A DNA stretch of 64,000 nucleotides from Nocardioides abyssi. GTDB taxonomy: Bacteria; Actinomycetota; Actinomycetes; Propionibacteriales; Nocardioidaceae. Below, piece by piece: positions 27,318 to 36,200 of this stretch. The notes beneath the pieces are model-generated. The model was not told where the DNA came from, ran no database searches, and saw nothing but the letters and a program-made list of their open reading frames with translations. Positions within the stretch are counted from its first letter, which is position 1, and each line of letters opens with the position of its first letter. A program made the position numbers and the translations under genes. Where the stretch lies: contig NZ_JAUHJR010000009.1 in assembly GCF_030412915.1 (NCBI RefSeq), forward strand, positions 1 through 64,000. Direction: 5' to 3'.

Positions 27318-30302
27318 TTGCTCAAGCGTGCCCTCGGGGCCGCCGTCGGACTCTCGACAGCCGCCCTCTCCCTCTCGGTCGTCGCGGCCCCCGCCGCCAC
27401 GGCCGCACCCCTCCCCGTCCCCGGCGGGGTGACCTCCGCGGTCACCGCCGAGATCCTCCACGCCGACGTGCTCGGCGTCGCCGGCTTCCGGGCCGTCGAC
27501 CTGGGCCTCGGCCCGGTGCGCGGCACCGTCGGCACCGGGACGCCCCGCGTGACCGCGCGGGCCGCGAACCTCGACGCCGCCCTGCTCGGCCAGCAGCTGC
27601 CGGGCCTCCTGGCCGAGGCCGAGCAGGCCGCGCCGCCGGACAACACCGCCCCCGACACCGCGAGCATCGTGCCGACCAGCTCGCTGCCCGGCGTGCTCAC
27701 CCTCGGTGTCTCCAACGCGTCGGCCCGCGCCCGCCTCGGGACCGGCGGCCAGTGCCTGCCGAGCGTCCCGGACGTGTCGCGCTCCTCGATCCGCACCGCT
27801 GACGCCGCCGTGCTCGACATCCCCGTCGTCGGGGCGCTCGTCGAGGTCCCCGGCACCGTCGGCCTCGAGCAGTCCACCCGCTTCGAGCCGGCCGGCCAGG
27901 GCAGCAGCCGGCGCACCGTCGTCGCCGAGGCCATCGGCTCCGCCGTCGACCTGCGCCTGCTCGGCGCCAACCTCAGGGTCGGCGTGGCGAGCGCCCCACG
28001 GCTGACCGCGCGGGCGACCGGCACCGCCGGCACGTCGACGGTCACCTACGACCGCCCGGTCGTCACCATCGGCGCGGCGGGCCAGCAGGTCCAGCCGCTC
28101 GCCCCCGGCGTGCCGTTCAGCCTGCCCGTGCCGGGCAACCCGCTGCTGCGGCTCGAGCTGTCGCTGGGCGAGCAGACCCAGACGATCTCGGCCGACGGCA
28201 CGTCGGTGCAGGCACAGGCCAGCCTGCTGGACCTCGAGCTCGAGCTGCTCCCCGGCCTGCTGGGCGGCAGCGGAATCACCGTGGCCGACGTCGACCTCTT
28301 CCCCATGCAGGTCTCCGCCACGAACGTCGCCGGCGGCTTCGACTGCGGCACGGAGGCCGGCACCGAGGACACCGACAAGGACGGCCTGACCGACGCCGAG
28401 GAGAACAGCGGGAGCAAGAACCCCTTCCCCGCGCCCGGCAACCCCGACGGCAAGACCGACCCCACCAAGCCCGACACCGACGGTGACGGCTTGAACGACG
28501 GTCGCGAGGTGCAGATCGGCACCGACCCCAACGACCCCGACACCGACGACGACGGGCTCACCGACGGCCAGGAGGTCACCCGGGGCACCGACCCGCTGCG
28601 CGGCGACACCGACGGCGACGGGCTGAACGACGGCCGTGAGGTGCAGCTGACCACCGACCCCCTCCTCCGCGACACCGACGCCGGCGGCGTCGACGACGGG
28701 ACCGAGGTGGGCCGCGGCAGCAACCCGAAGGACGCCCGGGACGACAACCCCACCACCGACACCGACGGTGACGGGCTGACCGACGCCCAGGAGACCAGCG
28801 GCTCGGCCAACGGCCTCTACGGCAACCGGCCCACGAGCCCGACCGACGCCGACAGCGACGACGACGGGCTGAGCGACGGCCGCGAGGTCCAGCTCGGCAC
28901 GAACCCGAACGACGCCGACACCGATGACGACGGCCTGACCGACGGCCAGGAGGTCACGACCTACCGGACCGACCCGCGCGACGTCGACACCGACAACGGT
29001 GGCGTCAGCGACGGCCAGGAGGTCGCCAACGGCACCAACCCGCGCGACGTGCCCGCCGACGACCTCAGCGTCACCCCGCCGGCCGGCCAGAACGACCGCG
29101 ACGGCGACGGCCTGACCGACGCCCAGGAGACCAGCGGCTCGACCAACGGTGCCTTCGGCGGCCGGCCGACCGACCCCAACGACGCCGACACCGACAACGA
29201 CGGCCTCGGCGACGGGCAGGAGACCAGCGGCTCCGCCAACGGGAAGTTCAACGCGGCGCCGACCGACCCCAACGACGCCGACACCGACGACGGCGGCGTG
29301 ATCGACGGCGTCGAGGTGCGCAACGGCACCAACCCGCGTGACCCGAGCGACGACATCGCCCGGGTCGACACCGACGGGGACGGCCTGAGCGACGGCGAGG
29401 AGACCTCCGGCTCGGAGAACGACGCCTTCGGCAACGAGCCGACCGACCCTCGTGACCCGGACTCCGACGACGACGGGGTCAGCGACGGCGACGAGACCGA
29501 TGCCGGGACCGACCCGAACAACGCCGACACCGACGACGACGGGCTGACCGACGGCCAGGAGGAGCAGGCGGGCACCGACCCGAAGGACGCCGACACCGAC
29601 AACGGCGGCGTCGAGGACGGCGCCGAGGTCGAGGCCGGCACCGACCCGCTCGACCCGACCGACGACAACCCGGTCAACGCCGGCGACCCCGACCGGGACG
29701 GCCTGGACAACGCCGAGGAGGTCGCCGCGGGCACCAACCCGCTCGACCCCGACACCGACGGCGACGGGCTCCAGGACGGCGCCGAGGTCAACACCCACGA
29801 CACCGACCCGCTGGACCCGGACACCGACGGTGACGGCCTGCGCGACGGCCGAGAGGTGAACGGCACCCGGACCGACCCGCTGGACAAGGACACCGACAAC
29901 GACGGCCTCAACGACGGTCGCGAGGTCAAGCAGACCAAGACCAAGCCGCTGAAGAAGGACACCGACAAGGACGGTCTCGGCGACGGGCGCGAGGTCAAGA
30001 ACCTCAAGACCAACCCGCGCAAGAAGGACACCGACAAGGACGGGCTGACCGACAAGCAGGAGGTCACCGGCTCGGCCAACAAGCGCTACGGCAAGTGCCC
30101 GACCAACCCGAAGCGGGCCGACACCGACCGCGACGGGCTCAAGGACGGCGCGGAGGTCCGCAGGTACAAGACCAACCCGTGCGACCGCGACACCGACAAC
30201 GGTGGCCAGAACGACGGCAAGGAGGTCCGTGCGGGCAGCGACCCGCTCGATCCGGGCTCCTGGCCGAAGAACCCCCGGCAGGGCGCTCGCAGGAGCGGCT
30301 GA
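27318..30302 (+). CDS. Secreted giant thrombospondin type 3 repeat protein
   Basis: A 994-residue exported protein. A signal peptide ([27 protein letters not shown], shown here split at its hydrophobic core, cleavage near residue 30) precedes a ~320-residue beta-rich region of unknown family with two cysteines (GGQCLP and GFDCGT). From about residue 351 onward there are 24 DxDxDGxxD loops of the thrombospondin type 3 kind, which bind calcium in known proteins. The last five linkers become Lys-rich (for example [16 protein letters not shown]), and the protein ends in a basic tail without a sortase or membrane anchor. The start is TTG 27318, 7 nt after AGGAG. It may form a calcium-stiffened surface or matrix fibre; this is inference. 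Confidence 0.85.
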   Translation: MLKRALGAAVGLSTAALSLSVVAAPAATAAPLPVPGGVTSAVTAEILHADVLGVAGFRAVDLGLGPVRGTVGTGTPRVTARAANLDAALLGQQLPGLLAEAEQAAPPDNTAPDTASIVPTSSLPGVLTLGVSNASARARLGTGGQCLPSVPDVSRSSIRTADAAVLDIPVVGALVEVPGTVGLEQSTRFEPAGQGSSRRTVVAEAIGSAVDLRLLGANLRVGVASAPRLTARATGTAGTSTVTYDRPVVTIGAAGQQVQPLAPGVPFSLPVPGNPLLRLELSLGEQTQTISADGTSVQAQASLLDLELELLPGLLGGSGITVADVDLFPMQVSATNVAGGFDCGTEAGTEDTDKDGLTDAEENSGSKNPFPAPGNPDGKTDPTKPDTDGDGLNDGREVQIGTDPNDPDTDDDGLTDGQEVTRGTDPLRGDTDGDGLNDGREVQLTTDPLLRDTDAGGVDDGTEVGRGSNPKDARDDNPTTDTDGDGLTDAQETSGSANGLYGNRPTSPTDADSDDDGLSDGREVQLGTNPNDADTDDDGLTDGQEVTTYRTDPRDVDTDNGGVSDGQEVANGTNPRDVPADDLSVTPPAGQNDRDGDGLTDAQETSGSTNGAFGGRPTDPNDADTDNDGLGDGQETSGSANGKFNAAPTDPNDADTDDGGVIDGVEVRNGTNPRDPSDDIARVDTDGDGLSDGEETSGSENDAFGNEPTDPRDPDSDDDGVSDGDETDAGTDPNNADTDDDGLTDGQEEQAGTDPKDADTDNGGVEDGAEVEAGTDPLDPTDDNPVNAGDPDRDGLDNAEEVAAGTNPLDPDTDGDGLQDGAEVNTHDTDPLDPDTDGDGLRDGREVNGTRTDPLDKDTDNDGLNDGREVKQTKTKPLKKDTDKDGLGDGREVKNLKTNPRKKDTDKDGLTDKQEVTGSANKRYGKCPTNPKRADTDRDGLKDGAEVRRYKTNPCDRDTDNGGQNDGKEVRAGSDPLDPGSWPKNPRQGARRSG
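28368..30225 (+). repeat. 24 thrombospondin type 3 (calcium-loop) repeats within the secreted protein
   Basis: Counted by eye: 24 units with the core DTDxDGLxDGxE, each usually followed by a linker ending in T-DP or T-NP. Five of them (fifth, ninth, twelfth, sixteenth, twenty-fourth) carry GG in place of DG (DTDNGGV type) and mark the ends of sub-blocks, which suggests duplication in blocks of several units. Confidence 0.85.
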
Positions 30303-30337
30303 CCGGGAGCCGACCGCACCTTGGCGGGGCGGGGGCG

Positions 30338-30363
30338 GGCGCGGACCTCAGGGTCCGCGCCCG
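30338..30363. terminator. Hairpin terminator after the TSP3 protein gene
   Basis: A perfect 11-bp stem (gggcgcggacc with ggtccgcgccc), TCAG loop, 36 nt after the stop codon. Confidence 0.7.
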
Positions 30364-30404
30364 CTTCGCCTTTCCCGGTGCTCGGCCGGCCGACGACGCG
30401 CCGC

Positions 30405-30410
30405 TAGATT
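30405..30410 (+). promoter_or_regulatory. -10 box of the decapeptide-repeat gene (leaderless)
   Basis: TAGATT, 7 nt before the ATG at 30418. It fixes the start, although the frame is open further upstream. Confidence 0.5.
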
Positions 30411-30417
30411 GCCCGGC

Positions 30418-31167
30418 ATGGCCCTCCTGCCCGCCCTCGTCGGCGCCGCGACCCTGCCCGTCCGGCTGACCGCCGCGGCCACGCAGACCACGCTCCAGCT
30501 CGGCCGCCTGGCCGCCCCCGACGGGCCCCTGCGCCGACCGGGCGGCTACGCCGACCTGCTGCTGCGCGTCATCGGCGACGAGGGGTACGCCGCGCAGCTC
30601 ACGCGCCTGCTCGCGGACGAGGACGGACCCATGCGGCTGGCCGGCGCCCTGGCCGACCTCCTCGCACCCGACCGCCCGCTGGGCCGGCTCGTGCAGCGCG
30701 ACGGCGTGCTGGACCGGCTGCTGGCCGAGGACGGCCCGCTCGTGCGGCTGCTGGCCGACGGCGGCGCGCTCGAGCGGCTCCTGGCCGACGGCGGTCCGCT
30801 GGACCAGCTGGCCGCCCAGGGCGGCGCGCTCGACCGGCTGCTCGCGGCCGGCGGCGCGCTGGACCGGCTGACCGCCGAGGGCGGCGTGCTCGACCGGGTG
30901 CTCGCGCCCGGGGGGCTGGCCGACCGGGTGCTGACCGAGGACGGCTTCGTCGAGAAGCTGGTCGCCGACGGCGGCACGCTCGACCAGCTCGTTGCGCTGG
31001 GCGAGACGCTCGAGACCATCCAGCCGCGGCTCCAGGAGCTCGCGGGGCTCATCCCCTCGCTGTCGGACTCCGTGGACTCCCTCGGCCGCGCGGTCGGCCC
31101 GCTCGGCGAGCTCGCCGGGCGGCTGCCGCTCAACCGACGTCGCGCGCTCGGCGCGGGGCCCGCATGA
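30418..31167 (+). CDS. Decapeptide-repeat protein, 249 aa
   Basis: A protein of unknown function dominated by eleven exact-length 10-residue repeats at residues 85-194, with consensus (D/G)GxLDRLLAx (for example GGALDRLLAA). Each unit puts two or three leucines, one Arg and one acidic residue at fixed positions, so the array could fold as a solenoid or as regularly broken amphipathic helices. The N-terminus (PALVGAATLPVRLTAAATQTTLQLGRL) is amphipathic, and the C-terminus (LETIQPRLQELAGLIPSLSDSVDSL) looks like a coiled coil. No signal peptide is visible. The start is leaderless, and the stop overlaps the next methyltransferase gene (ATGA). I do not recognise the family. Confidence 0.75.
   Translation: MALLPALVGAATLPVRLTAAATQTTLQLGRLAAPDGPLRRPGGYADLLLRVIGDEGYAAQLTRLLADEDGPMRLAGALADLLAPDRPLGRLVQRDGVLDRLLAEDGPLVRLLADGGALERLLADGGPLDQLAAQGGALDRLLAAGGALDRLTAEGGVLDRVLAPGGLADRVLTEDGFVEKLVADGGTLDQLVALGETLETIQPRLQELAGLIPSLSDSVDSLGRAVGPLGELAGRLPLNRRRALGAGPA
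30670..30999 (+). repeat. Eleven in-frame 30-bp repeats
   Basis: DNA counterpart of the decapeptide array. The period is exactly 30 bp with no indels. The units differ at many third positions but keep the residue pattern, which argues for selection on the protein rather than very recent duplication. Confidence 0.8.
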
Positions 31168-32054
31168 GCGGCCAGGGCCCGGAGGGGGCCGGCACCCGTC
31201 CGGACAACCGGGACGGCGACCCGGGCGCCCCGGACTCCCGGCACCACCCGCCGCTGCCCCCGGTCCGGGTGGAGCGGCGCGCCGTCGACGAGGCCGAGTC
31301 GCGGCGGGCGAACGGGCCCGACTGGGACCGGTACGCCGACGAGTACCAGGCCACGCACGGGGAGTTCCTCGGCGACGTCGGCTTCGTGTGGGGGCCGGAG
31401 GGGTTCACCGAGACCGAGGCCGGCGTCCTCGGCGTCGTCCGGGACCGCGACGTGCTCGAGGTCGGGTCGGGCGCCGGGCAGTGCTCGCGGTGGGTCCGCG
31501 CCCAGGGCGGCCGGGCCGTCGGGCTGGACCTGTCGATGCGCCAGCTCCAGCACTCACGCCGCATCGACGACCAGACCGGCGTGGTCGTCCCGTCGGTGCG
31601 GGCGACGGCGACCGCGCTGCCGTTCCGCGACGCGTCGTTCGACGTCGTCTTCTCCTCCTTCGGCGCGCTGCAGTTCGTCAGCGACCTGGAGGTGGCGGTC
31701 GCCGAGACCGCCCGCGTGCTGCGGTCCGGTGGCCGCTACGCGTTCTCGATCACCCACCCCACGCGGTGGATGTTCGCCGACGACCCCGGCGAGGCCGGGC
31801 TGGTGGCGAGCCAGTCCTACTGGGACCGCACGCCGTACGTCGAGGTGGACGACGCCTCCGGTGAGGTGTCGTACGTCGAGCACCACCGCACCCTGGGCGA
31901 CTGGGTCGCGGTGCTGGCCGGCGCCGGGTTCGTCCTCACCGACCTGCTCGAGCCGGAGTGGCCGGCCGGGCACGACCGGGTCTGGGGCGGCTGGTCGCAG
32001 GTGCGCGGCCGGCTGACGCCCGGCACCGCGATCTTCGGCGCCACGCGCGCCTGA
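31164..32054 (+). CDS. Class I SAM-dependent methyltransferase
   Basis: A 296-residue methyltransferase of the Methyltransf_11/UbiE type. The SAM-binding motif is VLEVGSGAGQCSRWV at about 94-108, motif II is GLDLSMRQL, and LPFRDASFDVVFSSFGALQFV carries motif post-I/II. The N-terminal 45 residues are disordered and Pro-rich. Its ATG overlaps the stop of the decapeptide-repeat gene, so the two are a translationally coupled pair. The substrate is unknown. A hairpin directly overlaps its stop codon. Confidence 0.85.
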   Translation: MSGQGPEGAGTRPDNRDGDPGAPDSRHHPPLPPVRVERRAVDEAESRRANGPDWDRYADEYQATHGEFLGDVGFVWGPEGFTETEAGVLGVVRDRDVLEVGSGAGQCSRWVRAQGGRAVGLDLSMRQLQHSRRIDDQTGVVVPSVRATATALPFRDASFDVVFSSFGALQFVSDLEVAVAETARVLRSGGRYAFSITHPTRWMFADDPGEAGLVASQSYWDRTPYVEVDDASGEVSYVEHHRTLGDWVAVLAGAGFVLTDLLEPEWPAGHDRVWGGWSQVRGRLTPGTAIFGATRA

Positions 32055-32083
32055 GCCGGCCGGGCCGAGGGCCCGACCGGCTC
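32053..32083. terminator. Hairpin overlapping the methyltransferase stop
   Basis: A 14-bp stem with one mismatch and a GAG loop, between convergent genes; its first arm includes the TGA stop at 32052-32054. Confidence 0.65.
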
Positions 32084-32104
32084 AGGAGCTGGCGTCGAGG
32101 TGGG

Positions 32105-33001
32105 TCAGGCGGGCATCGCCGCGGCGCGCGGGCTCGCGGCCGGGCGGGGCCGGCCGACGAGCAGCAGCAGCGCGCCGAGGACCAGCGCGACCGCGCCGCC
32201 GATGAAGCCGATCCGCGGGACGGTCTCGGTGATCAGGGTGAGGCTGGCGGCGTTGTCCTTGGCCTCGGTGATGCTGGTGGCGAGCTGGTCCTCGGTGAAG
32301 GAGACGTTGAGGTCGAGCACCTGGGTGCCGTCCTCGAGGAAGCGCTGCTGGGACTGCTCCTGGTTGACGACCGCACCGGTGACGGGCTCGACGAAGATGT
32401 CGACCGCCTGGCTGTAGGTGCCGGGCGTGCCCTCGGCGACCTCGATCGCCTCGTCCACGACGCTGGAGGCGAAGTGGTAGACGGTCAGGCCGTCCATCTC
32501 GGTCTCCTCGACGAACGCCATGTCGACGGTGCGACCGAGGGTGCCGTCCCAGTAGGGGTAGTCCTTCTTCTCGGTGTCGAAGGGGAACTTGTTGACGATG
32601 CCCTCGTACGGCGTGGTGCCGGCCGGCAGGTTCTCGTGGTCGCGGCCCAGCGCGGTGACGCGGTCGGTGGCGAAGGTGCCCATCGTCGCCGACACGAGGC
32701 GCTCGTCCTCGCCGTCGACGCAGGCGGGGACGTCACCGCCGGACGCGTCGACCACGCACGAGGTGTTGACCCAGACGGTCGTGTCGTCGGTCGAGGCCTC
32801 GCTGTCGGCCTTGGTGATGCTGGTGACGTTGACCGGGAAGGTCTCCCCGAGCTTCGTCGCCTCGCCGTCGAGGCGCGTCGTCTGGTCGACGTCGACCGGC
32901 GTCTTCTTCACCACCCCCGGGGCCCAGGTCGTGGTGAGCAGCCCCGCCACCACCAAGAAACCGCCGATGGCGATCAACACGCGTCCAGCAATCTTTCGCA
33001 C
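32105..33001 (-). CDS. DUF3068 (PorA-family-like) membrane-anchored protein
   Basis: A 298-residue protein with an N-terminal membrane segment (VLIAIGGFLVVAGLL), a large extracytoplasmic domain and a C-terminal membrane helix ([20 protein letters not shown]), the layout of DUF3068. Domain signatures such as DQTTRLDGEAT and TYSQAVDIFVEPVTGAVV are present. The family is restricted to actinobacteria and has been linked by name to corynebacterial PorA; pore activity is not shown for it. Two cysteines (NTSCVV and VPACVD) could pair. The GTG start at 33001 follows GGGAGGG. It opens the divergent surface-glycan region. Confidence 0.82.
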   Translation of the reverse strand: MRKIAGRVLIAIGGFLVVAGLLTTTWAPGVVKKTPVDVDQTTRLDGEATKLGETFPVNVTSITKADSEASTDDTTVWVNTSCVVDASGGDVPACVDGEDERLVSATMGTFATDRVTALGRDHENLPAGTTPYEGIVNKFPFDTEKKDYPYWDGTLGRTVDMAFVEETEMDGLTVYHFASSVVDEAIEVAEGTPGTYSQAVDIFVEPVTGAVVNQEQSQQRFLEDGTQVLDLNVSFTEDQLATSITEAKDNAASLTLITETVPRIGFIGGAVALVLGALLLLVGRPRPAASPRAAAMPA

Positions 33002-33126
33002 CGCATTCCCTCCCCAGGAAAGTCATCGACCGTGAACGTAACGCGCGTCACAGGAACTGTGCACGGTTTCGACGAAAACCCGCCGTACTTCGTCCGCGGC
33101 CGCGCCCGACGGGCAGACTTCGCCGC

Positions 33127-34974
33127 GTGCGGGGACTGATCAGACGAGCGCGGGCCATCGGCGGCCGCACCCGGCGACCTCTCGACGGCCCGGGCGTCGT
33201 GCTCGGCGCGGCGGTCGCGATGGTGCTGGCCCAGCTGGGCTTCCGCGCGTGGGCGCTCGCGGGCGGCTTCTTCTACGGCGACGACTACCAGCTCGTCGAC
33301 GAGGCCACGGCCGCCGACGGCCTCTCGGCCGGGCAGCTCGTCGAGCCGTACGCCGCGCAGTTCATGCCGTGGGGCCGCTTCCTGGCCTGGGTGGCGTCGA
33401 CGAGCGACCAGCTCAGCTGGCCGCTGCTGGCCGCCACCAGCCTGGCGATGACGGCCGCGGCGAGCGCGTGCTGCGTGTGGATGCTCGTCACGCTCTTCGG
33501 CACCCGCCCAGGGATCCTGGTCCCGCTCGCGCTCTACCTGACCACCGCGGTGACCATGCCCGCGATGATGTGGTGGGCCGCCGCGCTCAACCAGGTCCCG
33601 CTCCAGGCGGTCGTCTTCGCCGCCGTCGCGGCCTGGGTGCACTACCTGCGCACCCGCAGGCTCCGCTGGCTGGCCGTGACCCTCGTGATCCTCGGCTTCG
33701 GGCTGTGCTGCTACGTCAAGACGCTGCTGGTCTTCCCGGTGCTGGCATTCCTGGCACTCGGCTGGTTCGCCACCGGCGGTCCCGTGCGCCGCGTGCTCAC
33801 CGTGGTGCGCGCCTACTGGCCCGCCGTGCTCTCCGGGCTGGCCGGCGGCGCGGCGTTCCTCGTCTACTACGTGCTGCGCGTCCCGCAGATCTCCTCCGAC
33901 GAGCGGCCCGTCGGCGCCTGGGAGCTCGCGCACCGGATGCTCGGGGACTCCTTCACCACCGGCGTGCTCGGCGGTCCGTGGCACTGGACCACCGACATCG
34001 CGCCGGTTGCCCGGGCGACGCCCCCGGAGTGGTCGGTCCACGTCTCCTGGACGGTCATCGCGCTGGTGGTCGCGGGGCTCGCGCTGCGGCGCGAGCGCAC
34101 CTGGCGCGCGTGGGTCCTGCTGGCGGCGTACCTCGCCGGTGACTTCGTGCTGCTGCTGACCACACGGGCGCAGGTCGTCGGGTCGGTCGCCGGCACGGAG
34201 TACCGCTACCTCACCGACGCCGCCTGCGCCCTGGTGCTCTGCCTGGGCCTGGCCTCGATGGGCCTGGTCGGCGCGGCGCAGCCCAGCCGCACGCGCGCCG
34301 AGCCGCTGCTGACCAAGGTGCCCGGGCGCCGGCTGGTGGCGGCCGCGACGGTGCTCGTCGCCGGCTCGGGGCTGGCCAGCTCGTGGGCCTACGCCCGGGT
34401 GTGGCACGACGACCACCCCGGCAAGGTGATGCTCGGCGGCGCGATCGAGGAGCTCGAGGGGGTCTCGTCGCTCGACCTGGCCGACCAGGCGCTGGCCTCC
34501 GACGTCAGCGGCGCGTTCGGACCGCCGTACAACTCGCTCTCGGTGCTGCTGCCGATGCTCAGCGGGGTCGCCCAGTTCCCCGACAGCACCGAGCGGCTCC
34601 ACGTGCTGCGCGAGGACGGCACCATCGTGCCGGCGCAGGTCGACGACGCCCTCGAGGCGGCGCCCGGGCCGGTGCCGGGGTGCGGCTGGCGGGTCCGGGA
34701 GCCCGGTCGCGACATCCCGCTGCCCGGCCCCGCGCTCGCGATCGGCTGGTGGGTGCAGATCGACTACCTCGTCTCCGCCGACACCGCCCTGCGCGTCGAG
34801 GCCGGCGGCACGAGCACGACCGCCGACCTGGTCAGCGGGCTCGGCACGGTCTTCGTCCGGGTCGTGCCCGACGACGACTTCGACACGATCAGGCTCGAGG
34901 GCCTCGACCCGGGTGTCACGCTGTGCGTGGACGCCCTGGTCGTCGGCCAGGCGGAGCCGGAGGAGGACGCATGA
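33127..34974 (+). CDS. Multi-pass membrane protein, putative GT-C type glycosyltransferase
   Basis: A 615-residue protein with about ten transmembrane helices in the first 415 residues and a soluble, extracytoplasmic C-terminal domain. The first loop contains FFYGDDYQLVDEA, an acidic pair at the place where GT-C enzymes keep their catalytic Asp residues. This, plus its neighbours (acyltransferase, AftD), suggests transfer of a lipid-linked sugar outside the membrane. No sequence family is firmly recognised. A CAGACT hexamer lies 7 nt before the GTG start at 33127. The stop overlaps the next gene (ATGA). Confidence 0.7.
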   Translation: MRGLIRRARAIGGRTRRPLDGPGVVLGAAVAMVLAQLGFRAWALAGGFFYGDDYQLVDEATAADGLSAGQLVEPYAAQFMPWGRFLAWVASTSDQLSWPLLAATSLAMTAAASACCVWMLVTLFGTRPGILVPLALYLTTAVTMPAMMWWAAALNQVPLQAVVFAAVAAWVHYLRTRRLRWLAVTLVILGFGLCCYVKTLLVFPVLAFLALGWFATGGPVRRVLTVVRAYWPAVLSGLAGGAAFLVYYVLRVPQISSDERPVGAWELAHRMLGDSFTTGVLGGPWHWTTDIAPVARATPPEWSVHVSWTVIALVVAGLALRRERTWRAWVLLAAYLAGDFVLLLTTRAQVVGSVAGTEYRYLTDAACALVLCLGLASMGLVGAAQPSRTRAEPLLTKVPGRRLVAAATVLVAGSGLASSWAYARVWHDDHPGKVMLGGAIEELEGVSSLDLADQALASDVSGAFGPPYNSLSVLLPMLSGVAQFPDSTERLHVLREDGTIVPAQVDDALEAAPGPVPGCGWRVREPGRDIPLPGPALAIGWWVQIDYLVSADTALRVEAGGTSTTADLVSGLGTVFVRVVPDDDFDTIRLEGLDPGVTLCVDALVVGQAEPEEDA

Positions 34975-36200
34975 CCACCGTCGCGGCGGCGCCCGTCGAG
35001 CTCGACACCAGCACCGCTCCCCGCTTCCCCGCGCTCGACGCGCTGCGGGCGGTCGGGGCGCTGGCGGTGCTGACCACGCACGTGGCCTTCTGGTCCGGCG
35101 ACTACGGCCGGCACGGCTTCTGGGGCACGCTGCTCTCGCGGCTCGACGTCGGCGTCGCGGTCTTCTTCGTGCTCTCGGGCTTCCTGCTCTCGCGCCCCTA
35201 CCTCGCCCGCGCGGCCGTGGCGCTCCCCCGGCCCTCGACGCGCAGCTACCTGTGGCGGCGCCTGCTGCGGATCACGCCGGTGTACGTCGTCGCGGCGGTG
35301 CTGGCGCTGCTGCTCATCGAGGACAACGCCGACCTCGGCGTCGGCGCGTGGGTGACGACCCTGCTGATGGGCAACACCTTCGTCGACCCGCTGCCGCCGG
35401 ACGGCCTCACGCACATGTGGAGCCTCGCGGTCGAGGTCTGCTTCTACCTGCTGCTGCCGCTGCTCATGCTCGCCGCGACCGGCCGCGGCCGTCGCCTGTC
35501 GACGCCGCGGGTGGTCGCCGTGCTGGCGGCGATGAGCGCCGTCACCGTCTGGTGGCACCTGCACGGGGCCGACTGGGCCGACACCTGGACCGGCGGGGCG
35601 ACCGGGCAGTGGCTCCCGGGCTACCTGACCTGGTTCGCCGCCGGCATCGGCCTGGCGCTGGTGCACGTGCTGGCCACCCGCGGGGGTGTGACGGCCGCGC
35701 GCCTGCTCGCGCCGGGTCGCCAGGCGGGTGCCTGCTGGGCGCTCGCAGGCGGCCTGCTGCTGGTCGCCGCGACGCCGCTGGCGGGGCCGACCGTGCTGGT
35801 CGCGCCGACGACCACCGAGTCGCTGACCAAGAACCTGCTCTACACCGCCATCGGGCTGCTGCTGGTGCTGCCCGGCGTCATGGCCGACGAGCGCAGCGGC
35901 TTCGGCCGCGCCTTCGGCCACCCCGTCGCGCGCCGGCTCGGCCTGGTCTCCTACAGCCTCTTCGCCTTCCACCTGCTCGTGCTGCACGGGGTGATGGCGG
36001 TCATGGACTGGCCGATCTTCGGCGGCCACGGGCCGCAGATCCTGGTGCTCGCCCTCGTCGGCAGCCTGGTGGCCGCCGAGGTCGGCTACCGGCTGCTCGA
36101 GGTCCCGGCGATGCGGCTGAAGCGCCTGGTGCCGCCCCGGCGCACCCGGGCGGAGCCGACCGAGGCGACCACCGCGACGAACGGCACCAGCGCCAGGTAG
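34971..36200 (+). CDS. Acyltransferase family 3 (OafA/YrhL-type) membrane protein
   Basis: A 409-residue, ten-helix membrane acyltransferase that puts acetyl or larger acyl groups on surface sugars. Family signs are FPALDALRAVGALAVLTTHVAF near the N-terminus (catalytic His in TTHV), DVGVAVFFVLSGFLLSRPY, and SYLWRRLLRITPVYVVAAVL. It overlaps the preceding membrane protein by 4 bp, so both are coupled. Its last 115 bp overlap the 3' end of aftD on the other strand; the extra, charged tail (PPRRTRAEPTEATTA) lies in that overlap. Confidence 0.88.
   Translation: MTTVAAAPVELDTSTAPRFPALDALRAVGALAVLTTHVAFWSGDYGRHGFWGTLLSRLDVGVAVFFVLSGFLLSRPYLARAAVALPRPSTRSYLWRRLLRITPVYVVAAVLALLLIEDNADLGVGAWVTTLLMGNTFVDPLPPDGLTHMWSLAVEVCFYLLLPLLMLAATGRGRRLSTPRVVAVLAAMSAVTVWWHLHGADWADTWTGGATGQWLPGYLTWFAAGIGLALVHVLATRGGVTAARLLAPGRQAGACWALAGGLLLVAATPLAGPTVLVAPTTTESLTKNLLYTAIGLLLVLPGVMADERSGFGRAFGHPVARRLGLVSYSLFAFHLLVLHGVMAVMDWPIFGGHGPQILVLALVGSLVAAEVGYRLLEVPAMRLKRLVPPRRTRAEPTEATTATNGTSAR

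Noticed and set aside
26964-29798. Long minus-strand frame across the thrombospondin repeats
   Set aside because: It is the mirror of the repeat DNA (VGVGVV-like translation). The plus frame has a signal peptide, a ribosome binding site and calcium loops.
28368-30225. Periodic DNA that could be taken for a CRISPR array or satellite
   Set aside because: The periodicity is in the protein code (DxDxDG loops), units vary in length, and there are no constant repeats with unique spacers or cas genes.
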